From Paraphysoderma sedebokerense (taxonomy: Eukaryota > Blastocladiomycota > Physodermatomycetes > Physodermatales > Physodermataceae): 64,000 nucleotides of DNA. Under the pieces are notes generated by a model, which saw only the letters and a program-made list of their open reading frames with translations, was not told the origin of the DNA and did no database searches. Positions 24,653 to 35,879 of the stretch are shown here, piece by piece. Each line of letters starts with the position of its first letter. Position 1 is the stretch's first letter. The stretch is taken from NCBI GenBank assembly GCA_025602915.1, contig JAHLJZ010000008.1:434001-498000 (forward strand), written 5' to 3'. Made by a program: the position numbers and the translations under genes.

Positions 24653-26018
24653 TCATGCTTCATCTAGCCAGTTTGTATGGCCTACTGAGTTTATCTTCCA
24701 TGGACCAGAACCGCCACTTTGGCCCTTCTTTATGTTCGACTCGATACTAAAATCTAGCATATCTAAATAGAACGAAGGGCTGAATAATTTAGCAAATGAT
24801 CCGCGTCTCTCGATATTCTTTTGATTACTCCAATATCTATCCTGGAATCCAACACCCATCCCCGATTCAAAACCATTGCTTTTGGCGAGATTTTTCTTAC
24901 TTTTGGACAAGAAAGAATCCCAATCGTTGCCCAATACTCTCTCTGCGACATCATCTTCCCCGCACACAATAAGCATATGCTGTGAATGCTCGGGCACAAA
25001 TTTCATTTCCATCGTACGGCCTTTACGATACATGTGACTAATGGCTATCACTGGTCTTCGTGGGCCATTATTTTGATATCGATTTAAGTGATCGATAGCT
25101 TCTCCTTCCCAGAAGCCAGATGTTGTCCGGGATACGATGACTTTATCTGCGTTCGACCAGTATCTCTTTGAAATAAATGCTAAGAAATGATAATAAACAA
25201 TATCAGATAAGAATACAAAGTTGAACTTGGAATCACTAAGTACCTGCACACATGGCATAATCGCAACGCCGACCGGATAATAGTTCGTCTGCTTCTTCTA
25301 CTGTTTGATCACTTCCCTCGTTTTCTCGAAGACATTCGCGACGATCTATTAAAAATTTATTATTAATTAGTCGACAATGATCTATTAAACGTAAAAGAAT
25401 ATAATTACCAGTTTCGGCTTTGTAGCGTGCATCCTTGTGAAAATAAGCAGAGTTTGAGTCCAGAGCCAGCTAGAATGGCGAAATTTAAAAATAAGCACCA
25501 ACCATAATGGAATCGGTCACATAGAATCCAGTCCCTAATCTATTTGTTTCCATGCTCCCTTGATTGTTTATCATGACAGTGTTTCGTTCTTGATCCACAA
25601 ATTTGTTGATAGTACCATGGAATCCGACAAATTGCCAGTCTTCTGTGTCAGAAAAGTCTATTGGGAAGGAAATGGGCTCTGGCATCCATGTATCCAGAGA
25701 ATCGGTGGGTTTAGGCCAGATTTGTCCAGCAAAGATGGTTTTCATACATTGCTTAGCCATTGATTGAATACAAGCAACTGTGCCAGTGACCAGCATTGCA
25801 TTGAACGCAAAATGGGCAACATCAAAAATGTTCTCGCCCAAACCGGCCTTTGTTGCTACGGTCGGTCGTCGATTCAGAGTGGGTCTTACAGCGGGAACTA
25901 CAGGCGATCTGATATTGGAAGTTGATGGTCTTGTGAGTACATGCGAAGATGGAATCACAACAGTAGACCCGAACTGCAGAATAGCCAGAATAAAGGTGAA
26001 TCTCTGCAACAGAAACAT
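24653..26018 (-). CDS. Secreted putative ADP-ribosyltransferase-like protein, paralogue 2
   Basis: Four exons (25503-26018, 25409-25433, 25244-25345, 24653-25179) sum to 1170 nt, 389 residues. The first true ATG is 26018; the frame is open a little further upstream without an ATG. A signal peptide (FLLQRFTFILAILQFGSTVV) is followed by VRPTLNRRP and an internal hydrophobic segment. The ART-like core reads WQFVGFHGT, LGTGFYVTDSIM, then DARYKAE on the 25-nt exon, and RTMEMKFVPEHSQHM. Exon 3 carries RRECL and RRCDYAMCA, giving three Cys that may bond in the secreted protein. The C-terminal exon has YWSNQKNIERRGSFAKLF and ends WLDEA. It has exactly the exon lengths of paralogue 3 except for no difference at all (516/25/102/527), which shows a recent duplication. 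No frame problem is seen. The enzymatic reading is inferred, not shown. Confidence 0.75.
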
Positions 26019-26419
26019 ATCTGAGGTATTCACTATTGGACGGCGAAAAGAAAATTATCTTTCAAGTTCTGCGGGAAATTAACTCCATTTGTATGTCTGC
26101 AAATTGATTTCTCCTCGTTGAAGTACAGCAACATATGTCTCTTGCTATTCTTCCCGTTTCGGATCCCTGAACAAAACTTTGTAGGAGATCTGTTGCCCGC
26201 ATGATGGCATTGTTCGATTTCCAGCACGCGACTGTTTCACTTTCAACAACGAAGTCAAACCAGAAGAAATTTTTTGTCCCAACATCTGTTGCTGGTAACT
26301 TGGTACATTCCGTTTCAACAGAATCAAATATAATAGGGAATCAATTAATGAGATGATACGGGGCCCCCCTTTTAGCGGAGTCAGCTAGTAATTTGGTAAA
26401 CAGGTACTACTTCGTGCCA

Positions 26420-27010
26420 CTAGTAACACATCGCGCAGCCATACTGCAGATTCAATGCAGTGTCTGATTCTCCCTCGGATCTTTCTTTCTGCTCTGTGTC
26501 TCGAAGGCAGTCTTGACGACCTTGTGGGAGGTAATTAATAAACTTTATTGCTGATATTGTCTGTAATAATTTGTGAAATATATAATTACTGTCTCCGCCC
26601 TATAGCGCGTTCCTAGACCAGATAAAGCGATTGAGTTTACTCTCGATGAAGGTAAATAAATCAAACCATTCCGTAACGTAGAATTATTTGCGCGCTACTT
26701 GCCTACTTGCCTCATCCAAAGAAATTTGCTTGGGTGATACTTGACTGGAACTGCAATCGGGGACAGAAATCGCCTTCATACAGTTCTTAAATATTAGCTG
26801 AACACAGACAACAGTCGCAATGGCAACCAATGCATTACACTCAAATTGGGCAAGTTTGGTAATCTCTTCACCCATACCGGCCTTTCTGGCGACAGCTGGT
26901 CTTCCATTGAAGGTGGGCAAACCATCGCGGGGCGAGGTGGACCGGTGGCCTGATATTGGAAGTTGATGGTTTAAAGAAGGAATTACGACAGCAGATCCGT
27001 ATTGGAAAGA
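26420..27010 (-). pseudogene. Relic of an ART-like family member (broken), left copy
   Basis: This stretch resembles the first exon region and parts of the following exons of the intact paralogues (for example a conserved block around 26800-26920 encoding a pro-region and hydrophobic segment). It is broken, with multiple breaks, and lacks most of the C-terminal part. It matches the relic at about 33770-34330 more closely than the intact genes, so it was already degraded or short before the segmental duplication. I treat it as a fossil. Confidence 0.65.
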
Positions 27011-27059
27011 GCTTAATTTCGCGGTGCTGTATATTCTTTCACTTCAGTTGACAATTGAA

Positions 27060-27888
27060 CTGACTGTGTAACAAACCGGAAAGATACAGTCATGCCACTA
27101 AAATATTCACCTAGTACAAGGATGAGAGAAATTAGGATATTCCTGGAGGGACGGATTGCAGCCGCCAGATTTTTAGAACAAAAAAAATAATTGATACATT
27201 ATTCGGACTCAATGGAGGAGACATACTGATACAACGTTTCCTTATCGGCGTCTATTCCAAAATCAGCAGGGTTTCATTTCTATATCCGTTCTGCGCAGTT
27301 TCTTACCTGAGTACCTCAATACAACCCTTGCTTTTCATCCTTCACTTTCCATTACCTGTTGGCCGACCGAAACATTCAAAGGACAAATAATCCTCCACAA
27401 CGAAAGGTGTAGAAGGCGGAGTGGGGGTAGGTCCGTTCGTGTTCGCGTGGAGAGTGCTGTGCAGGTTCTCTGTGCAGTTAACTTAATACTTGGTCACTTT
27501 TATTCAAAAAATTTTCGACCCGACTCCACTTAACGGAACTCCTTATATAGGGTTGCAAAAATAAGCTTTGATATGCTACATTTGCCAATAATATCACGTC
27601 TACATCAGCACATACCCAATCAAGCGGATTTAAACTGGCCGAAATACACAACTAGCTTCTAGCCTGTTTTGTGTTTCGTTCAAGGCAGGTTAACAAGTGT
27701 TACTGGTGGGAGTGACACTGTGACAGGATACTCCGATTGAAGCAGAATGGATCACGTTGAAAAGCCTGAAATTAACCTTAGTAAATAATTCATAATGCCA
27801 TTCATAATGTTTATATCACTTATGTGTGCTTACAATAGCAGTAAGTATTTTACAAACGCAAATGAACACATGCATAACAAATCGGTGA
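27060..27888. other. Intergenic region right of the left duplication unit
   Basis: About 0.8 kb with no supported gene. It contains the 3' flank of the zinc transporter. No RNA gene, repeat family or promoter motif was recognised. Confidence 0.5.
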
Positions 27889-29710
27889 TTACACCTTGAT
27901 CTTCTCTTCGTATAGTCCCAAGACTACCATTGCGACTGCCCCCACAATAATTCCAAAATTCGCTGCGATAAATTCTTTGTTAAAGATACCTGCACATGGT
28001 TCTACTTCATCGAGTTCGGTTCTGATAGCTGTTTCTTCAGTTACTCCGACTTCTAAAGACCGTTTTGTGGCTCTTCTAGTGACGCAGTCAAAATCGCGCC
28101 CATCCTCGTGGAGTATGGGAATTAAATCAGCAAGAGCGATATAAAGGAAAACTCCAGCCGTGAAGGAAAGAATGTAGTTTGTCCAATTGACGTCGGCGTT
28201 GGGGGCAGCGAAAACAGTAATACCGAGGATGCACCCAAGGAATGACTGTAGAATGCAGCAGTAAACCAGGATATCAGTTAGAGATACAGATGGGAAAAGA
28301 ACAGTACGAGTACGACTGAAATTCACAAACCGGCAAATTGGACAACACATTGTATAATGCAGCTCGAAGCGGCGAAAAGCCAGAAGATAACAGAACCGCA
28401 AAATCAGAAAGTTCATGAGTCACTTCGTGCTATTAGAGAACCTGGTCAGTAAAATCTGCCAATGTACCACCAACCACAAATACTAAATGCACAACGTACC
28501 AGCAAGATGGCGAGAGAAGTACCTATGCCCAACTTCCAACTCTTTGCAAAGCTCACACCGATAGCCAATCCATCGACAAAGTTATGAAAGCCGTCACCAA
28601 TGAGAACCAGAAAACCGACTGGTTTAAATTGTCCCCGTAATTCTGGGTGATGGTGATGGTGATGATGATTGTCGGCATGAATGTTGGATTCTGTGGGTGA
28701 ACCGTCAACTCTTGTCGGAGATAGCTTTTGTGCAACAAAATTGATAATTCTCTCCAGAAGGAAGAACGAGTAGGCCCCAACTACCGCCAATAACATTATA
28801 AATAGGGGATTGGCGTCTGATTTCGATTCATTAGCATGCTCTTCATGGCCATCCCCACCATGGCTATGTACTCCCAATACAATTGGGATTAAGTGTAACA
28901 ATGCATCGCTTAACAGAGATCCGCAACCCAAACCGACCATGAAGAGTAAGACTACTTTCCCATACTTCGGGTATCGAAAGATAATCGGTAGAAGGACTAA
29001 ACCAAAGACTGCCGCCAGAGTTACAATGAGATTTGCGAGTAAAGAGTAGATCCAAACTTCTGCTGAAGTGAGTTTTCTCGCGCCGGCATTATCGGACTCC
29101 TCCGCGAGGGGGGCACAAGCATTGGATATTTTCAAATAGATCAAGCCGGGAGTTAATGATTGAAATTGAGTTTCATTAACGTAAGGAGTGGTAATGTTGT
29201 AAACTTCAAGTAGTTGAGGAGGAAGAATGCACTAAAGAGAAGGAATGTGAAAGAAACAAAAAAAAGTTTCTTAAGGTTCAGTTGCTGGTTGTCTACATAC
29301 AAGAGACCAAACTCACCTCTGGTCCCACTCGCCGCTCTGGAATTTGTCTTTTCCTCAAGAAATGATCATGTCCAGCATGTGGATCCGCTACCGATGAGTT
29401 GAACAAACCGATGGATTCATACAAACTGTCTAGCTTCTCAACTGGGATGACACGGCCTTGGACACCTTCTACCCTAGAGCCGAATTTGGAAAAGAGCTCC
29501 CCCAAAATATCGGATGGGCTTGGTGTGTACTGACTGACCACATAGTTGGAGCATGAAACCAGAAGGGAAGCTGAAGACAAGTGAGGCAGATATTAGATAT
29601 CAAGAGCCGACGCAACGAGCGGAGCTACAGCTGACGCTGAAAAGGAACACCTCTTACTTACCGGAAATGGCACATAATGTGCAAAGCCGGAAGGAACTTT
29701 TTAGTTGCAT
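27889..29710 (-). CDS. ZIP zinc transporter of the LIV-1 subfamily (SLC39-like)
   Basis: ZIP proteins bring Zn (or Fe/Mn) into the cytosol from outside or from organelles. ATG 29710 opens a signal peptide split by an intron (exon 1 29662-29710; exon 2 from 29570). The extracellular part has Cys residues (VSCSNYVV), and a later exon gives CAPLAEES. Membrane segments follow: WIYSLLANLIVTLAAVFGLV, VVLLFMVGLGCGSLLSDALL (with a following HLIPIVLG), a His-rich loop (HHHHHHH near 28665), then FHNFVDGLAIGVSFA, and after the intron ending about 28436 the signature HEVTHELSDFAVLLSSG. Two last segments include LSFTAGVFLYIALADLIP and AMVVLGLYEE. LIV-1 members have HExPHExGD; here Pro and Gly are replaced by Thr and Ser while both HE pairs and the Asp remain. 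Metal transport is likely retained. It is the only housekeeping-type gene inside the ART-like cluster. Confidence 0.88.
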
Positions 29711-31139
29711 GGCAGGGATTCAGGGAACTCTGGAATGGGATGTAGGTGCGCTGATGTGCAAAGGACGCCGATAATGGATTCCTTGGGATGGTCGATGGAG
29801 CAACTCAAAATTGCGATAACCGGAAAGGTACTCGCTCCGAGACCCTTATATACCTGCGGGACCCATGAGCCTCACCCGCGTGGACACATTGAAAATGCAG
29901 CAAGAGGCTGCGTGGACTGTGGGAATAAATAATAATAATCTTGTCCAGCATTGCCCCAGTACGGTTACTCCTATGTAGAATACATATATAATACACCCCT
30001 ACATTACCCTGTACCCATAATCATTTGCATCTTCCACATCCATATCCGCATCCACATTCTTCTACTTACCCGCCAAATAACTACGCTAACACAACTGTTG
30101 TCGTCGTCGATTCCTAATCTGATAGCTTAACATCATCGTTTGATTATGTAATTTTGTATATTACCAGCTGTCCCTGCATAATTCCAACTCCAGATCAATT
30201 GACTATCGGGAGAGGAACCTGATCAGTTTAATTGTGATATGATAGTAACAAAGATAGAGGAAGACACTCGAATAAAAAAAAAAGGAAAGGTACCCCCAAA
30301 AAATTTTTTTTCCCTCCAAATTATTCAAATGTCCAACATGAACAAGGCATAGAACATCACAGTAAATACTAGTTTTCCTATTTCGGATCCCATAAATCTT
30401 CTCAATGACAAAAATGTTCAAAAGGTGTTCTCTGATCTCAAAAAGAATGGTGTCCATATCGATATGTCGCAGTTGTCTCGTGCATTGTCCTGTATTCCTT
30501 TTAATTACTCGGCGGTGGAAAGCAAAGTGGCAACGAAGGATTTACATGGCTGGTTGCAGTTATAAATAGTGTTAATTGTGGAGTCGAATTATACATGTCT
30601 ACCCACGTCAAATAGTATCAGAGAAAAGCGCAGTATTACGAGGTGATGATATTTTCCGCCTCAAAATTTTTGTGCTCCATTTTCAGACTTTTACAACCTG
30701 GATAAACTCCCTTCCGTGAGAGGTTGAGTGTTGCTGATTTTGAGCACATGAAATACTAACATCGGAAGGGCGCATGGTTGACCGAGATACAGCAGTAGCA
30801 ATTGTTTAAAATGGGTATGGATGTCGATCGAAATATGGAGCCGGTGTGTGGTCTAGCATAATATGTTTTGCAAAATCGCGAAATGCATTCTCAATACCCT
30901 CCCATTCACAACTGCATTACCGGCCACACTAGGTAATCCCCAACACTGCACAACTTTACCATGTCAAGAAACTCAAAACAAAATAATGATGCAAGACAAC
31001 CAAACGCAGTCAGGATTGACGTTCTCGAAGTGGCTTTAGAATAGCTGGCTTCAAAAATCAAAAATATTTTTCCCTTCCTACTATTTAACACGACTCTTGG
31101 AATGATTCAATTAAAAGCATGAATTTTGTGATGATATTC
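29711..31139. other. Intergenic region, no supported gene
   Basis: About 1.4 kb upstream of the zinc transporter. Short frames occur on both strands but none shows a family motif, a signal peptide with consistent splicing, or similarity to neighbours. A/T homopolymers occur near 30280-30315. I see nothing else. Confidence 0.5.
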
Positions 31140-31497
31140 TTTAACCGCCCCAAATTGTATAAGTTTCAACACGTTATATTACCTCCATGCTGAATCGCTG
31201 ATATTGTCAGCAGCAGCGATGCTGAAAAGTTATATCGTGGATTGACATATTTTTATGATCATGACAAAATATTTGTCCAGCTTAACGGATATTCTATTAG
31301 TATTAATGGCGCAAGGCATAAGTACAAGATTGTCATGTCATTTCTTGAGAGTGACTGGATCCAACGCATCGCATATTGAAAATTTCAGATTGAACTGAGG
31401 CATCCATATATTTGATTTCGAAGCCCCATTCACCGCAAGCTTTCCAAATTGAAATGCACTATATTAGTCTGTCTGGTAACAATCTTAGTTCGAATTC

Positions 31498-32876
31498 TTA
31501 TGATTCATCCATCCAGTTTGTATCGCCCAATGTCTTTATCCGCCATGGACCAGGACCGTCACTTTGACCATTCTTTATATTCGACTCAATACTAAAATCC
31601 AACAGATCTAAATAGTAGGAAGGGCTGAATAATTGAGCGAATGATCCTTGTCTCTCGATATTCTTTTGGTTACTCCAATATCCATCCTGGAATCCAACAC
31701 CCAGCCCCGATTCAAAACCATTGCTTGTGGCGAGATTTTTCTTACTATTGGACACGAACGACTCCCAATCGTTGCCCAATACTTTCTCTGCGACATCATC
31801 TTCCCCGCACACAATAAGCATATGTTGTGCATGCTCGGGTATGAACTTCATTTCCATCGTACGGCCTTTACGATACATGTGACTGATGGCTACGACTGGT
31901 CTGTGTGGGCCATTATTTTGATAACGATTTAAGAGATGGATAGCTTCTCCTTCCCAGATGCCAGAGGTTGTCCGGGATAAGATGACTTTATCTGTGTCCG
32001 ACCAGTATCTTTTTGAGATAAATGCTAGTACATAATAATAAACAAAGGAAAGAATTAGATTAAAGAGAAATAAAGTTTCGAACACGAAATCAACAAGTAC
32101 CTGCGCACATGGCATAGTCGCAACCTCGACGCGATAACAATTCGTCTACTTCTTCTACTGCTTTGTCTTTTCCGTCTATTTCTTGAAGACATTCATGCTG
32201 ATCTATTGGAAATGTTTTATTAGAAAGTCGATCTATAATACACTAAATATAAAAGACTTTAATTACCGGTTTCGGCTTTGTAGCGCGCATCCTAGTGAAA
32301 ATAGGTGGAGTTTTAGTCCAGAGTCAGATAGAATGGCCATATTTTAAAATAAGCACCAACCATAATGGAATCGGTCACGTAGAATCCAGTCCCTAATCTA
32401 TTTGTTTCCATGCTCCCTTGGTTGTTGATCATGACAGTGTTACGCTCTTGATCTACAAATTTGTTGATAGTACCATGGAATCCAACAAATTGCCAATCGT
32501 CTGATTCAGAAAAATCAATAGGGAACGAAATAGGTTGTGGCATCCATGCATCCAGAGAATCGGTGGGTTGAGGGGAGATTCGCTTGGGTATAATGGCGTG
32601 CACACATTCCCAAATCATTAAGCAGGCACTTTTAAATGTTCCAGCGACGACCACAAATTTGAACGCAGTTAGGGCACCATTGAAAACGTCCACCACCATA
32701 CTGGCCTTTGCTACGACCACTGGTCTTCGATTCAAAGTGGGTCTTACAGCGGGGACTACAGGCGATCTGACATTGGACGTTGACGGCCTTGAGAGAACAT
32801 GCGAAGATGGAATCACAACAGCAGACCCAAACTGCAAAATAGCCAGAATAAAGGTGAGTCTCTGCAATAGGAACAT
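31498..32876 (-). CDS. Secreted putative ADP-ribosyltransferase-like protein, paralogue 3
   Basis: Four exons (32361-32876, 32267-32291, 32101-32202, 31498-32024) sum to 1170 nt, 389 residues, the same exon lengths as paralogue 2. ATG 32876 opens a signal peptide (FLLQRLTFILAILQFGSAVV). The core has WQFVGFHGT, LGTGFYVTDSIM, DARYKAE on the 25-nt exon, and RTMEMKFIPEHAQHM; the C-terminal exon has AFISKRYWS, MLIVCGEDDVAEKVL and ends WMDES. Compared with paralogue 2 the region between the pro-peptide and the FHGT motif (about residues 60-105) has changed most, with different residues in the hydrophobic segment, while the core and C-terminus are almost the same. That pattern fits a conserved catalytic body with a freely changing N-terminal region. 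Activity and target are unknown. Confidence 0.75.
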
Positions 32877-33769
32877 ATCTGTGGTATTCACTAGTGGACG
32901 GCTAAAAGAAAATTAAATTTCTAAGTTATGTGGGCAACCAGATCCCTTTTTATGTCTACAAATTGATATCTCCTCGTTGAAGTACTACAATACACGTCTG
33001 TTGCTTTTCTCCCCGTTTCGGATTTCTGAATAGAACTTTGTATATTTTCTGTGCTCCGCATGTCGGGATTGTTCCATTTCCAGCACGCGACTGTTTCAAC
33101 AACAAAGTCGGACCGGAATTTTTTTGCTCCATCGTCTGCAGCTGGTAACTTGGTACATCCCGTTTCAAAAAGCATCAAATATAATAAGGAATCAATTAAT
33201 CCGATCCTAAGGGGCACCCTCAATTTCTGTGGGAAGTTTTACAAGCATCAGCATCTTAGGGAACACTGCAGTGTGTTTCATACATTCTTTGCATGCTGCA
33301 ATGGTAAATGGGATACCAAAGATATCAAATTTGCGTTGTGTGAGATTAATGTAACTTATTGTATCCTATTGCGCAGCTTTTTGCACCAACTTTCGAGCTT
33401 TGGATTACTCCTTAACCGGCTCCCATCCTGTAATGCTGAAATTAGGCGACTAGACTGTAACACCAAATTTTCATTTAGAGTAAAACAAATTACAATGATG
33501 CTATTAATTTTCCGGCTTATTTTTATTTACTTTTATTCATCCGTAAAATGACCTGCCGTCCTTGCCCACTAAGAGCCGCCGATTTCAGAAACTGTCCGAC
33601 CTGACCTTGAAGTGGAAAGGGATACAACCAATGTGTCTGCCCTCTTCCAAAACTGTCTAGACACGAGGCTGAATGAATTCATTTAATAAAAAAGTTAAAT
33701 GAGTCAGCTGGTTGGTAAGGTATTTATTGGACCCGAACAGATCAGGTAACACACTGGAGGCTCAGTGTA
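32877..33769. other. Upstream region of paralogue 3 and spacer to the relic
   Basis: The first 300 bases match the upstream region of paralogue 2 (26019-26340), so they probably include a shared promoter. A plus-strand frame of about 166 codons starts at 33051 but overlaps this duplicated upstream sequence and has no counterpart in the other unit, so it is not called. Confidence 0.5.
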
Positions 33770-34330
33770 GTGTCTAAATCTCTGTCAGATCTTTCTTTCT
33801 GCTCTATATCACGTTCTTACCAGTCTCGGCAATCTGTTGTGAATTAATTAATAAGAGTTATAGCTTACGTATTTATGAACGTACTGTTCTCTGCCCTATG
33901 GCGCGCATCCTAGCACAGATAAGGCGATAAGCGAGAAAAGAAGTAAATTAAACTGTTCAGTGGCGTAAAATCTTTTGCGTGCTTCTTGCATCATATAAAT
34001 AATTTGCAGTGCCGTCTGAGAGGGAACTACCTCTCTGGAACTGCAATCCGGACAGCAAAAATCACCTTCATAAATTCTTGATTATTGACTGAACTCACCC
34101 AACAGTCCCAGTGACAAGCAATGCATTACACGTAAATTGGGCAATTCTGGCAATCTCTTCACCCATATCGGCTTTTGCGACGAAAGCTGGTCTTCCATTG
34201 AAGGTGGGCAAACAGTCGGAGAACTGTGGATTGGTGACCTGATATTGGAAGGTCACGGTTTTAGCGAGAATTCGAAGAAGGAAGATCCTGTATTCGAAAG
34301 GGCTAGATTCGCAGTACTGGATATTTTCCA
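33770..34330 (-). pseudogene. Relic of an ART-like family member (broken), right copy
   Basis: This is the counterpart of the relic at 26420-27010. It keeps a recognisable pro-region block around 34130-34210 and pieces of the small downstream exons, but is broken with multiple breaks and lacks the C-terminal exon. Treated as a fossil that was copied together with its intact neighbour. Confidence 0.6.
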
Positions 34331-34595
34331 CTTCGGTTGACACCTGAGCTGAATGTATAATAAATCGAAACGATACAGTCAAGCCAGTCTAGGATAAACA
34401 CATATACAAGGATGCGATTGAATTTTTCTAAAGGGACGCAAGGATTATATGAGGGTGGACAGAAGTTTAGAATCTAAAAAATCTAATTGATACATTATTT
34501 GATTACATCGGTGATTACTTGCTACATAGTCAGGCACCTCAAATTTAATTATCGTTTGATCAGGACATAACGGTTGTCGGAAATGTCAAAAAATT

Positions 34596-35879
34596 CTATT
34601 CTATTACTTCGATAGCGCTGTTTGCTCGGCCATAGTCGGTCCAAGGTTTTTCCCCCGCAACATCAGGCACCCAGGTGCCTTCTTTCTCTCCGTCATTTAT
34701 CGCTTTCTTCAAATTCATCCCGATATTGAACTGCATCATGCGCGAATAGTACTTGCGTTCGAATAAGGCAGCGAATGGTCGCTCTAGTTCGTCCAAAAGG
34801 ATACTTCGTTCTACATTCTCTGCACCATCGTCGGGCCCGCAAACAACATGCATGTATTTCGCATGCTGGGGCATGAATTTCATTTCCATTTTATCTTCGT
34901 TACGATCCACATAGCTTATTGCTACTGCCACTCTTTCATCCAATTCTGCATGAAAAAGATACGAATCAAACAAAAGTTTTGCCCTTCGTTCCCAGTCGGA
35001 AGTTTTCGGAGATATGATGACTTTCTTAGCTTTCGCCCAGTATTTTCTGGATATAAATGCTGAAATAATCAAAATTGATTGTCAAAAAGTGAACAGAACG
35101 GCTTGTGACTGCAAAGCCATTTAAGTACCTGCACACATAGCATATTCACAATCGCTACTAGCTGATGACATTGCTTCAACGTCCTCAGATTCGACATCGC
35201 TTGTTCCCGGATTTTCGGCAAGACATTCTCTGCGACCTGTTATATGAATGAGTCAGAAAGTCTCAATTAATTTCCTAACAATTACTGAAAGGATAGTTAC
35301 TATTTTTGGCCCACTCGCGGGCAACCTAGTAAAAAACGAGTTTTAGTTCAATTAAACACAAGAATTCAAGCAGTGTATCAAACAAGAAACAACACAAACC
35401 ATTATAGAATCGGAGACGTAAAAACCTTCTCCCATCTTTTGCATAGCGGAATTGGATGCTGCTTTATCAAAAGTAATTGTACTTCGTTCCATATCGATAT
35501 GTTGTTTTATGGTGCCATAAAATCCCACGAATTCCCAATCATCCGAGTTGAGAAAATCAATTGGGAACTCAATAGCAGGTGCCTTCCAATCGGGTCGAGG
35601 AGAAACAGAATCACCATAATAGGAGTCGACGCATTTTTTGGCCAATTCGTGAGCACACTTCACGATTTTGGTGACAAGCGTAAGCTTGACGGCGAAGTCC
35701 GCCCCAATACCGGCTCTTGGGAGGACAACTGGTCTTCGATTCACAGTGGGTCTTACAGCGGGGACTACAGGGGATCTGGATGTTGAGGGCCCTGAGAGTA
35801 CATGCGAAGAGGGAATCATCATAGCTGACCCGAACTGCAAAAGGTACAGTAAAACGGCGAATCTTTGCACTAGCAACAT
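34596..35879 (-). CDS. Secreted putative ADP-ribosyltransferase-like protein, paralogue 4
   Basis: Four exons (35400-35879, 35301-35325, 35129-35236, 34596-35059) sum to 1077 nt, 358 residues. ATG 35879 opens a signal peptide (LLVQRFAVLLYLLQFGSAMM), then VRPTVNRRP. Core motifs are WEFVGFYGT (Tyr in place of the His of the FHGT seen in the others), MGEGFYVSDSIM and, on the 25-nt exon, VAREWAKN; the later motif KMEMKFMPQHAKYM keeps the Glu. Because the His of motif I and the second Tyr of motif II differ, this copy may be inactive or have another activity; it is otherwise whole, with all splice phases kept. The C-terminal exon is about 60 nt shorter than in paralogues 2 and 3. The exon layout 480/25/108/464 shows common descent. 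It lies at the right edge of the cluster. Confidence 0.7.

Larger units (their letters stand above)
24240..27060. repeat. Segmental duplication, left unit (ART-like gene plus relic)
   Basis: Compared by eye with 31140-34400, similarity covers the 3' flank, all four exons and introns of the intact paralogue, its upstream region (for example the shared TCTCCTCGTTGAAGTAC and TTTCCAGCACGCGACTG), and the relic that follows. Both units have the same order and direction, so one arose by copying a block of about 2.8-3.3 kb. The zinc transporter gene sits between them. Confidence 0.8.
31140..34400. repeat. Segmental duplication, right unit (ART-like gene plus relic)
   Basis: This is the partner of 24240-27060, same order and strand. 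The match includes non-coding flanks such as ATATTTGTCCAGCT near 31269 and 24446, and CCCCAAATTGTA near 31147 and 24357. Differences are spread evenly through introns and flanks, so the copying is not very recent, although the intact genes remain very close in protein sequence. Confidence 0.8.

Noticed and set aside
30203-31091. Small minus-strand frames between the zinc transporter and paralogue 3
   Set aside because: AT-rich, below 90 codons, with neither motifs nor splice support; probably chance.
33051-33551. Plus-strand frame of 166 codons upstream of paralogue 3
   Set aside because: It overlaps the duplicated upstream region, is not conserved in the matching unit near 26.2 kb, and has no family motif.
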